Shown here: positions 9,032-17,711 of the stretch, piece by piece
Layout: each line of letters begins with the position of its first letter
Position numbering within the stretch: the first letter of the stretch is position 1
Assembly: GCF_001620055.1 (NCBI RefSeq)
Contig: NZ_LQGY01000002.1
Coordinates: 19,265-83,264, forward strand
Source of the DNA: Agromyces sp. NDB4Y10
Lineage (GTDB): Bacteria; Actinomycetota; Actinomycetes; Actinomycetales; Microbacteriaceae
Reading direction: 5' to 3'
Length of the DNA stretch: 64,000 nt
Program-made: the position numbers and the translations under genes
Notes under the pieces: model-generated
What the model saw: only the letters and a program-made list of their open reading frames with translations
Told to the model about the DNA's origin: nothing
The model's database searches: none

Positions 9032-10348
9032 GTGCCCGACGTGACCGACGAGACGGATGCCGCGACGGCCCGCCCGGCGGACCCCGTGTCCGCCCGGCGG
9101 GCCGTCGCCGCCGTCTGGCGCATCGAGTCCGCGCGCATCGTCGCGACGCTCACGCGCCTGGTCGGCGACTTCGCGCTCGCCGAGGACCTCGCCCAGGACG
9201 CGCTCGCCGAGGCGCTCGCGCAGTGGCCCGCCGGCGGCATCCCCTCGAACCCGGGGGCGTGGCTCACCGCGGTCGCCAAGCGTCGCGCGATCGACGGGTG
9301 GCGGCGCCGCGAGCGGTACGACGAGCGGCTCGCCGCGATCGCCCACGACCTCGAGCGCGAACGGGCTGAGGCGACGGATGCCGCGGGCGGCCTGCCGTAC
9401 GACCCCGACGCGATCGACGACGACGTGTTGCGCCTCGTGTTCGTGTCGTGCCATCCGGTGCTCTCGCGGGAGGCACGCGTCGCGCTCACGTTGCGCGTCG
9501 TCGCGGGCCTCACGACCGAGGAGATCGCGCGGGCGTTCCTCGTGCCCGTCTCGACGGTGCAGCAGCGCATCGTCCGCGCGAAGAAGACCCTCGGCGACGC
9601 GGGCGTGCCGTTCGAGGTGCCGCCGCGGTCCGAGTTCCCCGAGCGACTCGGCACCGTGCTGGGCGTGCTGTACCTGATCTTCAACGAGGGGCACTCGGCG
9701 TCGGCCGGCGCCGACCTCATGCGCCCGGAGCTCAGCCGCGAGGCGCTGCGGCTCGCGCGCGTGCTCGCCGGACTCGTGCCGCGCGAGCCCGAGGCGCACG
9801 GGCTCGTCGCGCTCATGGAGCTGACCGCGGCGCGGTTCCCCGCCCGCCTCGACGCGAACGGCGACCCGGTGCTGCTCGCCGACCAGGACCGACGGCGGTG
9901 GGACCGCTCGGCGATCGCGCGGGGGCGCGCCGCGCTCGGCCGCGCCGATGCGCTCGGGCGCGGGCGCGGCCCCTACGCGCTGCAGGCCGCGATCGCGGAG
10001 CAGCACGACGTCGCGGCATCCGTCGACGACACCGACTGGGGTGCGATCGTCGCGCTCTACGAGGCGCTCGGGGCGGTCGCGCCCTCGCCCGTGGTGGAGC
10101 TCAACCGCGCCGTCGCGGTCGCCATGGCCGACGGTCCCGCCGCCGGACTCGCCATCGTCGACGAGCTCACGGCCGACCGCCGGCTCGCGACGTACCACCC
10201 GCTGCAGGCGGTGCGGGGCGAGCTGCTCGCACGGCTCGGGCGAACGGATGCCGCACGCGAGGCCTTCGCCGAGGCGGCCCGCCTCACCGCGAACGAGCGC
10301 GAGCGCGCGGTCCTGCTCGCGCGCGCGTCGCGTCCGACGTCGCGGTGA
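9032..10348 (+). CDS. ECF-type RNA polymerase sigma factor with long C-terminal domain (ECF42-like)
   Basis: 438 residues from the GTG at 9032 (a second GTG at 9041 is equally possible). Sigma region 2 covers about residues 30-100 (LVGDFALAEDLAQDALAEAL, WLTAVAKRRAIDGWRR). Region 4 has LTLRVVAGLTTEEIARAFL and VSTVQQRIVRAKKTL (about 155-195). The remaining 240 residues form a helical TPR-like extension typical of this group (YLIFNEGHSAS, PYALQAAIAEQHD, VVELNRAVAVAMADGP, HPLQAVRGELLARLGRTDAAREAF). Group members have no anti-sigma factor nearby, and none is encoded here. The DGPF gene lies 16 bp upstream. Confidence 0.88.
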   Translation: MPDVTDETDAATARPADPVSARRAVAAVWRIESARIVATLTRLVGDFALAEDLAQDALAEALAQWPAGGIPSNPGAWLTAVAKRRAIDGWRRRERYDERLAAIAHDLERERAEATDAAGGLPYDPDAIDDDVLRLVFVSCHPVLSREARVALTLRVVAGLTTEEIARAFLVPVSTVQQRIVRAKKTLGDAGVPFEVPPRSEFPERLGTVLGVLYLIFNEGHSASAGADLMRPELSREALRLARVLAGLVPREPEAHGLVALMELTAARFPARLDANGDPVLLADQDRRRWDRSAIARGRAALGRADALGRGRGPYALQAAIAEQHDVAASVDDTDWGAIVALYEALGAVAPSPVVELNRAVAVAMADGPAAGLAIVDELTADRRLATYHPLQAVRGELLARLGRTDAAREAFAEAARLTANERERAVLLARASRPTSR

Positions 10349-10377
10349 GGAGATGGGCGCGGGCGCCGTGGAACGCG

Positions 10378-10407
10378 GAACGGGCCGCCCCGAAGGGCGA
10401 CCCGTTC
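10378..10407. terminator. Bidirectional hairpin terminator between convergent genes
   Basis: Outer arms GAACGGG/CCCGTTC enclose inner arms GCCC/GGGC, between the sigma-factor gene ending at 10348 and the leftward gene ending at 10427. There is no clear T-tract, as is usual at this GC content. Confidence 0.7.
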
Positions 10408-10426
10408 ACGTGCGAGGCATCCGCTG

Positions 10427-11236
10427 CTAGTCGCTGGACTGCATGATCGCGAGCATGCGCAGGATCTCGAGGTACAGCCAGATGACGGTGACCATGATGC
10501 CGAAGACACCGGTCCACGCGTACTTCTTCGGGGCGCGGTTGCGCACGCCCTGCTGGATGAAGTCGAAGTCGAGCACGAGCGAGTACGCCGCCATGATCAC
10601 GACGAAGATGCCGAGGATCACGCCGAGCGGGATGCCCATGATCTCGGCGCTGCGAAGACCCCACGGGTCGTCGTTCACGCCGAAGATCATCAGGCCGAAG
10701 TTGACCAGCGAGAACACGAGGTAGCCCACCATGGCGATCAGGAAGATCTTGGTGGCCTTCTTCGATGCGCGGATCTTGCCCGACGCGAAGAGCGCGAGCG
10801 TGACGCCGACCACGACGAGCGTCGCGACGACGGCCGGGGCGACGACGCCCGGCCACATCACCTCGTAGAACGCGGAGATACCGCCGACGAACACACCCTG
10901 CACCGCCGAGTAGGCGAGCACCAGGCCGGGCGACGGCTCCTTCTTGAAGATGTTGACGAGCGCGAGGACGAAGCCCACGATGCCCGCGCCGATCCACAGG
11001 AACGGCAGCGACGGCATGGTGATCCAGCCGATGGCCGCACCGACGAGCAGCAGGCCGAACGCGGCGACCGACTTCTGGACGGTGTCCTCGATCGTCATGA
11101 CCTCGCGGTCGGGAAGGGTGGCGGGCTGGTTGTAGATGTCCTGCAACTGCTGGGCGGACATGTCCTGCGCGACAGCCACCGCCCCCTGGTTGGAGAACGC
11201 CTCGTTACGTGAGAAGGCGGGGTTGTTGAGAGCCAT
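10427..11236 (-). CDS. Bax inhibitor-1/YccA family membrane protein
   Basis: 269 residues from the ATG at 11236, which has an AGAGGAA ribosome site about 8 nt upstream; an upstream in-frame ATG adds a charged, non-conserved stretch and was rejected. A soluble Asn/Gln-rich N-terminus (MALNNPAFSRNEAF) is followed by seven membrane helices. The segment ALVNIFKKEPSPGLVLAYSAVQGVF and the C-terminal DFDFIQQGVRNRAPKKYAW, containing the acidic pair of the proposed pore, match the Bax1-I family. The family is linked to calcium leak and stress survival; the bacterial role is poorly defined. Confidence 0.88.
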   Translation of the reverse strand: MALNNPAFSRNEAFSNQGAVAVAQDMSAQQLQDIYNQPATLPDREVMTIEDTVQKSVAAFGLLLVGAAIGWITMPSLPFLWIGAGIVGFVLALVNIFKKEPSPGLVLAYSAVQGVFVGGISAFYEVMWPGVVAPAVVATLVVVGVTLALFASGKIRASKKATKIFLIAMVGYLVFSLVNFGLMIFGVNDDPWGLRSAEIMGIPLGVILGIFVVIMAAYSLVLDFDFIQQGVRNRAPKKYAWTGVFGIMVTVIWLYLEILRMLAIMQSSD

Positions 11237-11382
11237 TGCTGTGGTTCCTCTGCTTTCGGCTTTCCGTCGGGTGGAGGGGAATCGAGTGCACCCGGTGGTG
11301 CGGTCCTTCCAACCTACCGGGTCCACCAGTGTCAACGCCGAGAATCCGCGGTCCATTCCGCGGACCGCCGCGCGGGCGTGGC

Positions 11383-11388
11383 TACGCT
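11383..11388 (+). promoter_or_regulatory. -10 box TACGCT for the GDPD gene (leaderless)
   Basis: TACGCT ends 6 nt before the ATG at 11395. The interval GAGGGG is too close to the start to be a normal ribosome site. Confidence 0.5.
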
Positions 11389-11394
11389 GAGGGG

Positions 11395-12465
11395 ATGCTG
11401 CCAGGGCCCGCCGAGCATCCGCTCGTCATCGGCCACCGCGGTGCGCCCGGCTACCGACCCGAGCACACCGAAGCCGCGTACCGCCTCGCGTTCGCGCTCG
11501 GCGCCGACGCGGTCGAGCCCGACCTGGTCGCCACGCGCGACGGCGTGCTCGTGCTCCGGCACGAGAACGAGATCTCCGGCACCACGGATGTCGCATCGCG
11601 CGCCGAGTTCGCGTCGCGCCGCACCACGCGCGAGATCGACGGCCGGGCGCTGACCGGCTGGTTCACGGAGGACTTCACGTGGGCGGAGCTGTCCACCCTC
11701 CGTGCGACCGAGCGGCTCGGCGGCATCCGCCCGCAGAGCGCCACGTTCGACGGCCGCTACCCGGTCATCCGGTTCCGCGACCTTCTGGTGCTGCTCGATG
11801 CCGCGACCGAGGAGTCGCGGCGCGACATCCGCCTCGTCGCCGAGTTCAAGCACGCCGCGTACTTCGCCTCGCTGGGGTTGCCGCTCGACGAGCTCTTCGC
11901 GGCCGAGCTCGCCGCCGCAGGGTGGGGTCGCGGCGACGACCGCCTCATCTCCGAGGCGTTCGAGCCGACGCTGCTCGACCGGCTCCGCGATGCCGGGATC
12001 GGCGGCACGCGCGTCCTGCTGCTCGAGGATCGCGGGGCGCCCTGGGACCTCGTGGCGGCCGACGGGGCGGCGGCGCGCACGTACGACGCGTTCGCGACCG
12101 CGTCGGGGCTCGCCGGGCTCGCGGGCGTCGTCGACGGGGTGAGCGTCGGCAAGGCGCGGCTCGTGGGCGGGCCGACCTCGTCGACGGATGTCGCGGGCGC
12201 GGCCCGCCGAGTCCGGCCCGATGCGCCGCTGCGCGGGTCGGCGCTCGTCGACGCGGCGCACGCGGCCGGGCTCGTGGTCTACACGTGGACCCTGCGTCCG
12301 GAGAACCGGTTCCTCGCCCCGCCGTTCCGCCGCGGTGCGGCACGCTCCGCCTGGGGCGACTGGCTCGGCGAGTTCACGCGCATCCTGCGGACGGGCGTCG
12401 ACGGCGTCTTCCTCGACCACCCGGACCTCGGCATCGAGGCGCGGCGCGCGCTCGCCGAGGCGTGA
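11395..12465 (+). CDS. Glycerophosphodiester phosphodiesterase
   Basis: 356 residues, TIM-barrel GDPD family enzyme cleaving glycerophosphodiesters to glycerol 3-phosphate and an alcohol. The catalytic His pair and metal ligands appear as VIGHRGAPGYRPEHTEAAY (residues 9-27), the metal-binding GADAVEPDLVATRDGVLVLRHEN has Glu and Asp, and the C-terminal strand reads LRTGVDGVFLDHPDLG. There is no signal peptide, so it should act in the cytosol. The product could feed GlpD, encoded at the start of the window, but the two genes are not linked. Confidence 0.9.
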   Translation: MLPGPAEHPLVIGHRGAPGYRPEHTEAAYRLAFALGADAVEPDLVATRDGVLVLRHENEISGTTDVASRAEFASRRTTREIDGRALTGWFTEDFTWAELSTLRATERLGGIRPQSATFDGRYPVIRFRDLLVLLDAATEESRRDIRLVAEFKHAAYFASLGLPLDELFAAELAAAGWGRGDDRLISEAFEPTLLDRLRDAGIGGTRVLLLEDRGAPWDLVAADGAAARTYDAFATASGLAGLAGVVDGVSVGKARLVGGPTSSTDVAGAARRVRPDAPLRGSALVDAAHAAGLVVYTWTLRPENRFLAPPFRRGAARSAWGDWLGEFTRILRTGVDGVFLDHPDLGIEARRALAEA

Positions 12466-12486
12466 CGCGCCCCGCGTGCCGGCGCC

Positions 12487-12533
12487 GGACGCGAATCGTC
12501 GCTCCGCGCCCGCCCGAGCGACGATCTGCGTCC
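12487..12533. terminator. Long hairpin between GDPD gene and helicase gene
   Basis: Arms of 18 nt: GGACGC, a 2x2 internal loop, then ATCGTCGCTC pairing with GAGCGACGAT and GCGTCC, around an 11-nt loop. It lies 22 bp after the GDPD stop and 65 bp before the helicase promoter. A terminator is the simplest reading. Confidence 0.6.
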
Positions 12534-12597
12534 GCCGTGCGGCGGGCGCCGGCGGGCAGGCGGGCAGTGCGCCGGGAGCGCTGTCGGATGGCGCGCC

Positions 12598-12603
12598 TAG
12601 ACT
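12598..12603 (+). promoter_or_regulatory. -10 box TAGACT for the UvrD/PcrA helicase gene
   Basis: TAGACT ends 9 nt before the ATG at 12613, with no ribosome site, indicating a leaderless or nearly leaderless mRNA. Confidence 0.5.
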
Positions 12604-12612
12604 TGACGGGAC

Positions 12613-15120
12613 ATGACGCTGATCCTCGACCCCGACGACCCGACCGGCTGGCGCGAGGCGCCCGTCTCGGCCACCGACGAACGCAGCGGGGCCGCGCACG
12701 GCGCCGGCCACGCGGCATCCGATCGACTGACGGCCGGGCTGAACCCGCAGCAGCGCGAGGCGGTCGAGTACCGCGGCCCCGCGCTGCTCATCGTCGCGGG
12801 CGCGGGGTCGGGCAAGACGCGCGTGCTCACCCACCGCATCGCGAGCCTCATCGACGGTCGCGAGGCGTGGCCCAGCCAGATCCTCGCGATCACGTTCACG
12901 AACAAGGCGGCGGCCGAGATGCGCGAGCGCGTCGAGGCGCTGCTCGGCGAGGCGGCCGGCGGCATGTGGATCTCGACGTTCCACTCGGCGTGCGTGCGCA
13001 TCCTGCGACGCGAGGCCGAGGCGATCGGGCTGTCGAGCACGTTCACGATCTACGACTCCGCCGACCAGCGCACCATCCTCAAGCGGATCATCAAGGAACT
13101 CGACGCCGACACGCTCGGCTTCACGCCCGCGAGCGCGCAGGCGAAGATCTCGAAGCTCAAGAACGAGCTCTCCGACGTCGAGACGTTCGCGCGCAACGTG
13201 AACACGAACGACCCGAACGAGGTGATGTTCCTCGAGATCTTCCGGCAGTACACGCGCCGGCTGCGCGACGCGAGCGCGCTCGACTTCGACGACCTCATCA
13301 GCGAGACCGTCTACCTGTTCCGCGCCTTCCCCAAGGTCGCCGCGCTGTACCAGCGGCGGTTCCGGCACATCCTCGTCGACGAGTACCAGGACACCAACCA
13401 CGCGCAGTACGCGCTCATCCGCGAGCTGACCCGGCCCGTCGAACCCGACGTCGTCGCCGAGCTCGACGCGCACGGCGTGCTTGTGCGGGGCATGACGGAT
13501 GCCTCGGGGCGCATCCCCGGCGCGAGCCTCACCGTCGTCGGCGACTCCGACCAGTCGATCTACGCCTTCCGCGGCGCCGACATCCGCAACATCGTCGAGT
13601 TCGAGCGCGACTTCCCGGGCGCCAAGGTCGTGCTGCTCGAGCAGAACTACCGGTCGACCCAGAACATCCTGTCGGCGGCGAACGCGGTGATCTCGAACAA
13701 CTTCGACCGGAAGGACAAGAAGCTCTGGACCGCCGACGGCGACGGCGACAAGATCACCGGGTACACCGGGTACACCGCGCACGACGAGGCGCAGTTCGTC
13801 GTCGACGAGATCGAGGCGCTGCACCGAGCGGGCGTCGCGTACCGCGACATGGCCGTGTTCTACCGCACCAACGCGCAGACGCGTGCGCTGGAGGAGATCT
13901 TCGTCCGCTCGGCCGTGCCGTACCGCGTCGTCGGCGGCACGAAGTTCTACGAGCGCGCCGAGATCAAGGACGCGATGGCGTACCTCATCGCCGTCGCCAA
14001 CCCGCTCGACGAGCTCGCCCTGCGCCGCATCCTGAACACGCCCAAGCGCGGCATCGGCCCCGCGACCGAGACCAGCCTCGCGAGCTTCGCCGAGCAGAAC
14101 GACCTGTCGTTCCGCCAGGCGATGCGCGCGGCCGACGGGCTGGGGCTCGGCCCCAAGGTGACGAAGGCGATCACCGACCTCGCGAACGTGCTCGACGAGG
14201 CGGCGGCGATGCTCGTGCCGTCGCAGAAGGGCATCGACGAGGGCACGAACGAGGGCGCCGCGAAGGTCTCCGACGTGCTCGCGTTCCTCCTCGACCGCTC
14301 CGGACTCGTCGCCGCCCTCCGCGGCAGCCGCGACCCGCAGGACGAGACCCGGGCGGAGAACGTCGAGGAGCTCCTCGCGCAGACGAAGGACTTCGACCGC
14401 GAGAACCCGGGCGCCACGCTGGTCGACTTCCTCACCCAGGTGTCGCTGGTCGCCGCCGCCGACGAGCTCGACGACGCATCCGGCACCGTCTCGCTCATGA
14501 CCCTGCACACGGCCAAGGGCCTCGAGTACCACGCCGTGTTCCTCACCGGGCTCGAGGAGGGACTGCTGCCGCACCAGATGTCGGCCTCCGAACCGGGCGG
14601 CCCTGCCGAGGAGCGACGCCTGTTCTACGTGGGCATCACGCGCGCCCGCAAGCGGCTCTTCCTCTCGCTCGCGATGAGCCGGGCCCAGTTCGGCGAGGTG
14701 TCGGTGGCGATGCCGAGCCGGTACCTGCAGGAGATCCCCGACGAGCTCGTCGACTGGAAGCAGTCGCCCGGCATGGCCAACAGTCGAGGGGGCAGCCAGC
14801 CCCGCGCGCTCAACGCGCGCCGCGGCGGCTACGGCGGCGGCGGCGGTGCCTGGGGCACGCGCGACCGCGACCTCGAGCGGTTCAGCGTCACCAAGTCGGC
14901 CGCGACAAAGACCGAGTGGGCGAACCGGGTCACGGGCACCGTCCGCGACAACGGCGACCTCACGCTCGAGGCGGGCGACCGCATCCGGCACACCGACTTC
15001 GGCGAAGGCACCGTGCGGCAGGTCACCGGCGAGGGCAGCAAGCGCATCGCGCACGTCGCCTTCGACGCCGCCGGGCAGAAGAAGCTCCTCATCAAGATCG
15101 CCCCGATCGAGAAGCTCTGA
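12613..15120 (+). CDS. pcrA: ATP-dependent DNA helicase, UvrD/PcrA (superfamily 1)
   Basis: 835 residues, normal for actinobacterial PcrA/UvrD1, a 3'-5' helicase for repair and removal of protein blocks. Motifs in order: Q-motif GLNPQQREAV (about 43), Walker A VAGAGSGKTRVL (about 62), Walker B VDEYQDTN (about 256), motif III GDSDQSIYAFRGAD (about 311), motif IV QNYRST, motif V MTLHTAKGLEYHAVFLTGLE, and motif VI VGITRARKRLFLSLA. A Gly-rich linker (about 737-745) leads to a C-terminal Tudor-like segment (GDRIRHTDFGEGTV, KKLLIKIAPIEKL) that in relatives binds RNA polymerase. A leaderless promoter precedes it. Confidence 0.95.
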   Translation: MTLILDPDDPTGWREAPVSATDERSGAAHGAGHAASDRLTAGLNPQQREAVEYRGPALLIVAGAGSGKTRVLTHRIASLIDGREAWPSQILAITFTNKAAAEMRERVEALLGEAAGGMWISTFHSACVRILRREAEAIGLSSTFTIYDSADQRTILKRIIKELDADTLGFTPASAQAKISKLKNELSDVETFARNVNTNDPNEVMFLEIFRQYTRRLRDASALDFDDLISETVYLFRAFPKVAALYQRRFRHILVDEYQDTNHAQYALIRELTRPVEPDVVAELDAHGVLVRGMTDASGRIPGASLTVVGDSDQSIYAFRGADIRNIVEFERDFPGAKVVLLEQNYRSTQNILSAANAVISNNFDRKDKKLWTADGDGDKITGYTGYTAHDEAQFVVDEIEALHRAGVAYRDMAVFYRTNAQTRALEEIFVRSAVPYRVVGGTKFYERAEIKDAMAYLIAVANPLDELALRRILNTPKRGIGPATETSLASFAEQNDLSFRQAMRAADGLGLGPKVTKAITDLANVLDEAAAMLVPSQKGIDEGTNEGAAKVSDVLAFLLDRSGLVAALRGSRDPQDETRAENVEELLAQTKDFDRENPGATLVDFLTQVSLVAAADELDDASGTVSLMTLHTAKGLEYHAVFLTGLEEGLLPHQMSASEPGGPAEERRLFYVGITRARKRLFLSLAMSRAQFGEVSVAMPSRYLQEIPDELVDWKQSPGMANSRGGSQPRALNARRGGYGGGGGAWGTRDRDLERFSVTKSAATKTEWANRVTGTVRDNGDLTLEAGDRIRHTDFGEGTVRQVTGEGSKRIAHVAFDAAGQKKLLIKIAPIEKL

Positions 15121-15139
15121 CGGCGGCCGAGCGGCGCCT

Positions 15140-15156
15140 GCCGGAGTGACTCCGGC
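15140..15156. terminator. Hairpin between convergent genes
   Basis: GCCGGAGTGACTCCGGC folds with 6-8 bp arms, 20 bp after the helicase stop and 11 bp before the end of the leftward gene. It may serve both. Confidence 0.55.
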
Positions 15157-15166
15157 GGTCGTCCGA

Positions 15167-17632
15167 TCAGCGCCCCGACGCGGCCCGGAGCCGCTGGCGC
15201 AGCTCGTCGAGCGCGCGATGGTACGCCGGAGTGCGCGAGTACCAGCGGTGCGTGTCGACGACGCCGACGTAGCCGCTGAGGTCGATCTCCTCCGTGTACC
15301 GGTCGCGGTCGTTCCCGACCGACCCAACCGAGCGCGCGGGGAAGCCGAGGTAGTCCGTCAATCGCCACAGGCTCAGCCAGGCCGACGCCGGGAACCCGCC
15401 CGGAACCGTCGAGGCCGTCGAACCGAGGTCGGCGCGTGCCCAGGGGTCCCTGGCCCACGGGCTCGGGCGCCCGCAGGGCACCGCGCCGATCACCCCCGGA
15501 CCGAGCACCTCGGGGAAGAACCGACCGAAGAAGGGCCGCAGCTGCACGCCGAAGGTGAGCAGGGCGATGCGGTCGCGGTACGACGCCCACGCCGGATCGT
15601 TTCGCAGCGCGTAGAGCGCGGCGACGGCCACGACCGCGCCCATGCTGTGGGCGGCGAGGATCACCGAGCGCGGCTCGGGCGTCCCGTCGTGGTCGACGGG
15701 CGGCAGGTCGAGCCACCAGCGCACGCGACGCGCGACCTCGGGGACGGCTCGCTCGGCGTAGCAGGGCGCGCCGAAGGGGTGTCCGGCGCGGGGGAGGAAG
15801 CACGCGAGGTCCCACACGAGCGCGAGCGGGCGCGACGATCGGCGCCCGCCGAGGACCAGTCCGGCCGTCACGGCGAGGCCGATCACGACCCAGACGATGA
15901 GCGAGGCGTCGATCCACCGCGCGAACGCCGCCGCGACGGCCGCGGCGGTCCCCGACGGGAGCACGGCACCGAGGAGGCCCGGATACGCGGCCAGCGCGAC
16001 CGCGAGCACGGTCGCCGCGAAGAAGGCGATCGCGAGGGCGCCGACCATCGGCTCGGCCAGGTGCAGGCGTGCGGCGAGCGCGCGCTTCTGCGCGATCTCG
16101 CGGCCCAGCAGCTCCGTGAGCGCCGTGCGGGCCGACGCGTCATCCGTCGCCGACGCCGCGTGCGGTGCCCGGGCGCCCACGTCGCGCGGGCGGATCATCA
16201 TGGCGCCCACGACCACCGCGGCCACCACGATCGCCAGGAGCGTCAGGCCGAGGAACGGCGCGAAGAACGGGCCGATCGTCATCTCCCCGGGCAGGCAGTC
16301 CTCGCCCGAGCAGTCCGGGTAGGGCTGGTCGAGCCGGTTCGCGGCGGCGGGGCCGTTCAACCAGTCGCCCGCGAGGACGTTGAGCAGCGAGCCGAGCAGG
16401 AGCTCGATGGCGAGTCCGAGCGTGAGGAACACCGCGGCCCCGCGGCCACGCCAGGCCCGCCGCTCGCGCTCGCGGGCCGGCAGCGCCCACACGACGACGA
16501 TGAGCAGCAGCGCCGCGGCGACGACGACGAGCAGGATCCGGTCCGACGCCTGTCCCATGATGCGAGGCTCGAGACGGATGTCGCCGTGGAACCCGAGCAC
16601 GACCGCCGGGGCCGCGTAGAGCACGGAGGCCGCGGCGAGCAGCGCACCGGAAATCCGGCGATCGGCGCGCGTGAGCTCGTACGGCGTGGAGTCCGTCGTG
16701 GCGACGAGCGCCGCGCACACGACCACCACGAGGATGGACGCGCCGGCGAGGAACGGGGTGACGCCGGTGGTGTCGCTCGCGAACGCGAAGCTCGTCACGA
16801 GCGCGACGGTGGCGATGCCCGCCGCGAGGTGCAGCGTCGCGAGTCGGTCGGTCTCGGTGCGGGTGAGCCAGAAGCGGGGTTCGGCCAGCAGCGGGCGCTC
16901 GCCGTCGTCGGTCCCCGCGCCGCCGAGGATCCGGCCCGCGACGTTGTACCGGAGGATCGACAGCCTCGCGACGAGGAAGACGGCGACGAGGGCGAGGACT
17001 GGCAGGAGCGAGAACAGGGCGACGCGTCGCTCGTCCTTCCACGCGGCGAACGTCGCGCCGGCGTCGCCGAGGGGCGCGCACACGGTCTGTCCGCCCCGGA
17101 AGCACTGCAGCGCGAACAGGTCGATCGCCACCGAGGCGAGGGAGAGCGCGAGCACGAGCGTCAGCGTCAGGCACGCGGTGCGCACGACGGCCGCGCCGAG
17201 TCGGATGCGACGGCCGGCGGCCGGCGACGGCAGCTGCCATGCCCAGATCGCGGCGTTCGCGATGCTGAAGGGCAGCAGCAGCGTCCAGGCGGCGCGGGCG
17301 AGCACGGCGAGCACGATCCCGCCGAGACCCGACTCCGGCGGCGCGGTCCGCACCATGCCGCCCCACGAGTACGTCTCCCGGTGGATCCCGTGCGGCACGC
17401 GCCCGCGCGGCGGTTCGTCGGGATCGACGACACCGCGGGACGTCTCGCCGTGCACCCGGTCGATCCGGCCGCGGTCGACGGCGTCGGGCGTCGGATGCCA
17501 GAAGCTGCCGAGGTCGTCGCCGAACGCGAGTTCGACGTCGCCGGGCGGCAGGTCGAGCATCTCGTGCGGCGGCGTGTTGTTGACCCCGTGGATGCGGAGC
17601 TCGAGCACGGGTTCCGATTGCGATGTCGACAT
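15167..17632 (-). CDS. Large membrane protein with lipase/esterase-like alpha/beta-hydrolase motifs
   Basis: 821 residues. The N-terminus carries a conserved strand-loop, LELRIHGVNNTPPHEML (about 10-26), then a soluble part. About ten hydrophobic helices follow (roughly 105-600), then a C-terminal soluble domain with a nucleophile elbow AAHSMGAVVAVAAL (about 665-678) and LTFGVQLRPFF. The RIHGVN strand and the HSMG elbow look like halves of one alpha/beta hydrolase separated by a membrane insertion of over 500 residues. The catalytic Ser is thus visible; candidate Asp and His (VGVVDTHRWY near the C-terminus) are inferred. The substrate is unknown, perhaps lipid. A GAGAGGCGG ribosome site precedes the ATG at 17632. 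It lies downstream of the DUF72 gene on the same strand. Confidence 0.75.
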   Translation of the reverse strand: MSTSQSEPVLELRIHGVNNTPPHEMLDLPPGDVELAFGDDLGSFWHPTPDAVDRGRIDRVHGETSRGVVDPDEPPRGRVPHGIHRETYSWGGMVRTAPPESGLGGIVLAVLARAAWTLLLPFSIANAAIWAWQLPSPAAGRRIRLGAAVVRTACLTLTLVLALSLASVAIDLFALQCFRGGQTVCAPLGDAGATFAAWKDERRVALFSLLPVLALVAVFLVARLSILRYNVAGRILGGAGTDDGERPLLAEPRFWLTRTETDRLATLHLAAGIATVALVTSFAFASDTTGVTPFLAGASILVVVVCAALVATTDSTPYELTRADRRISGALLAAASVLYAAPAVVLGFHGDIRLEPRIMGQASDRILLVVVAAALLLIVVVWALPARERERRAWRGRGAAVFLTLGLAIELLLGSLLNVLAGDWLNGPAAANRLDQPYPDCSGEDCLPGEMTIGPFFAPFLGLTLLAIVVAAVVVGAMMIRPRDVGARAPHAASATDDASARTALTELLGREIAQKRALAARLHLAEPMVGALAIAFFAATVLAVALAAYPGLLGAVLPSGTAAAVAAAFARWIDASLIVWVVIGLAVTAGLVLGGRRSSRPLALVWDLACFLPRAGHPFGAPCYAERAVPEVARRVRWWLDLPPVDHDGTPEPRSVILAAHSMGAVVAVAALYALRNDPAWASYRDRIALLTFGVQLRPFFGRFFPEVLGPGVIGAVPCGRPSPWARDPWARADLGSTASTVPGGFPASAWLSLWRLTDYLGFPARSVGSVGNDRDRYTEEIDLSGYVGVVDTHRWYSRTPAYHRALDELRQRLRAASGR

Positions 17633-17711
17633 CGTGCGTACCGCCTCTCTGCGGCGTGCGGGCGTCAGCCCCCGACGCGCGACATGCTAGTCCCGCGATG
17701 GCCGCCGGGCG

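Noticed and set aside
11237..11356. An N-terminal extension of the Bax-inhibitor-like protein
   Set aside because: The 40 added residues are charged and non-conserved, while the ATG at 11236 has a good ribosome site and the typical MALNNPAF start.
15140..15156. A possible SOS box or regulator site in the palindrome between the helicase and hydrolase genes
   Set aside because: It does not match the actinobacterial LexA form (TCGAAC-N4-GTTCGA) and lies downstream of both genes, so a terminator is simpler.
11332..15327. A 1331-codon open frame on the minus strand antisense to the GDPD and helicase genes
   Set aside because: At this GC content antisense frames stay open by codon bias. It lacks domain motifs and consists of Arg/Glu/Asp-rich low-complexity sequence, while the plus-strand genes carry complete catalytic motifs.
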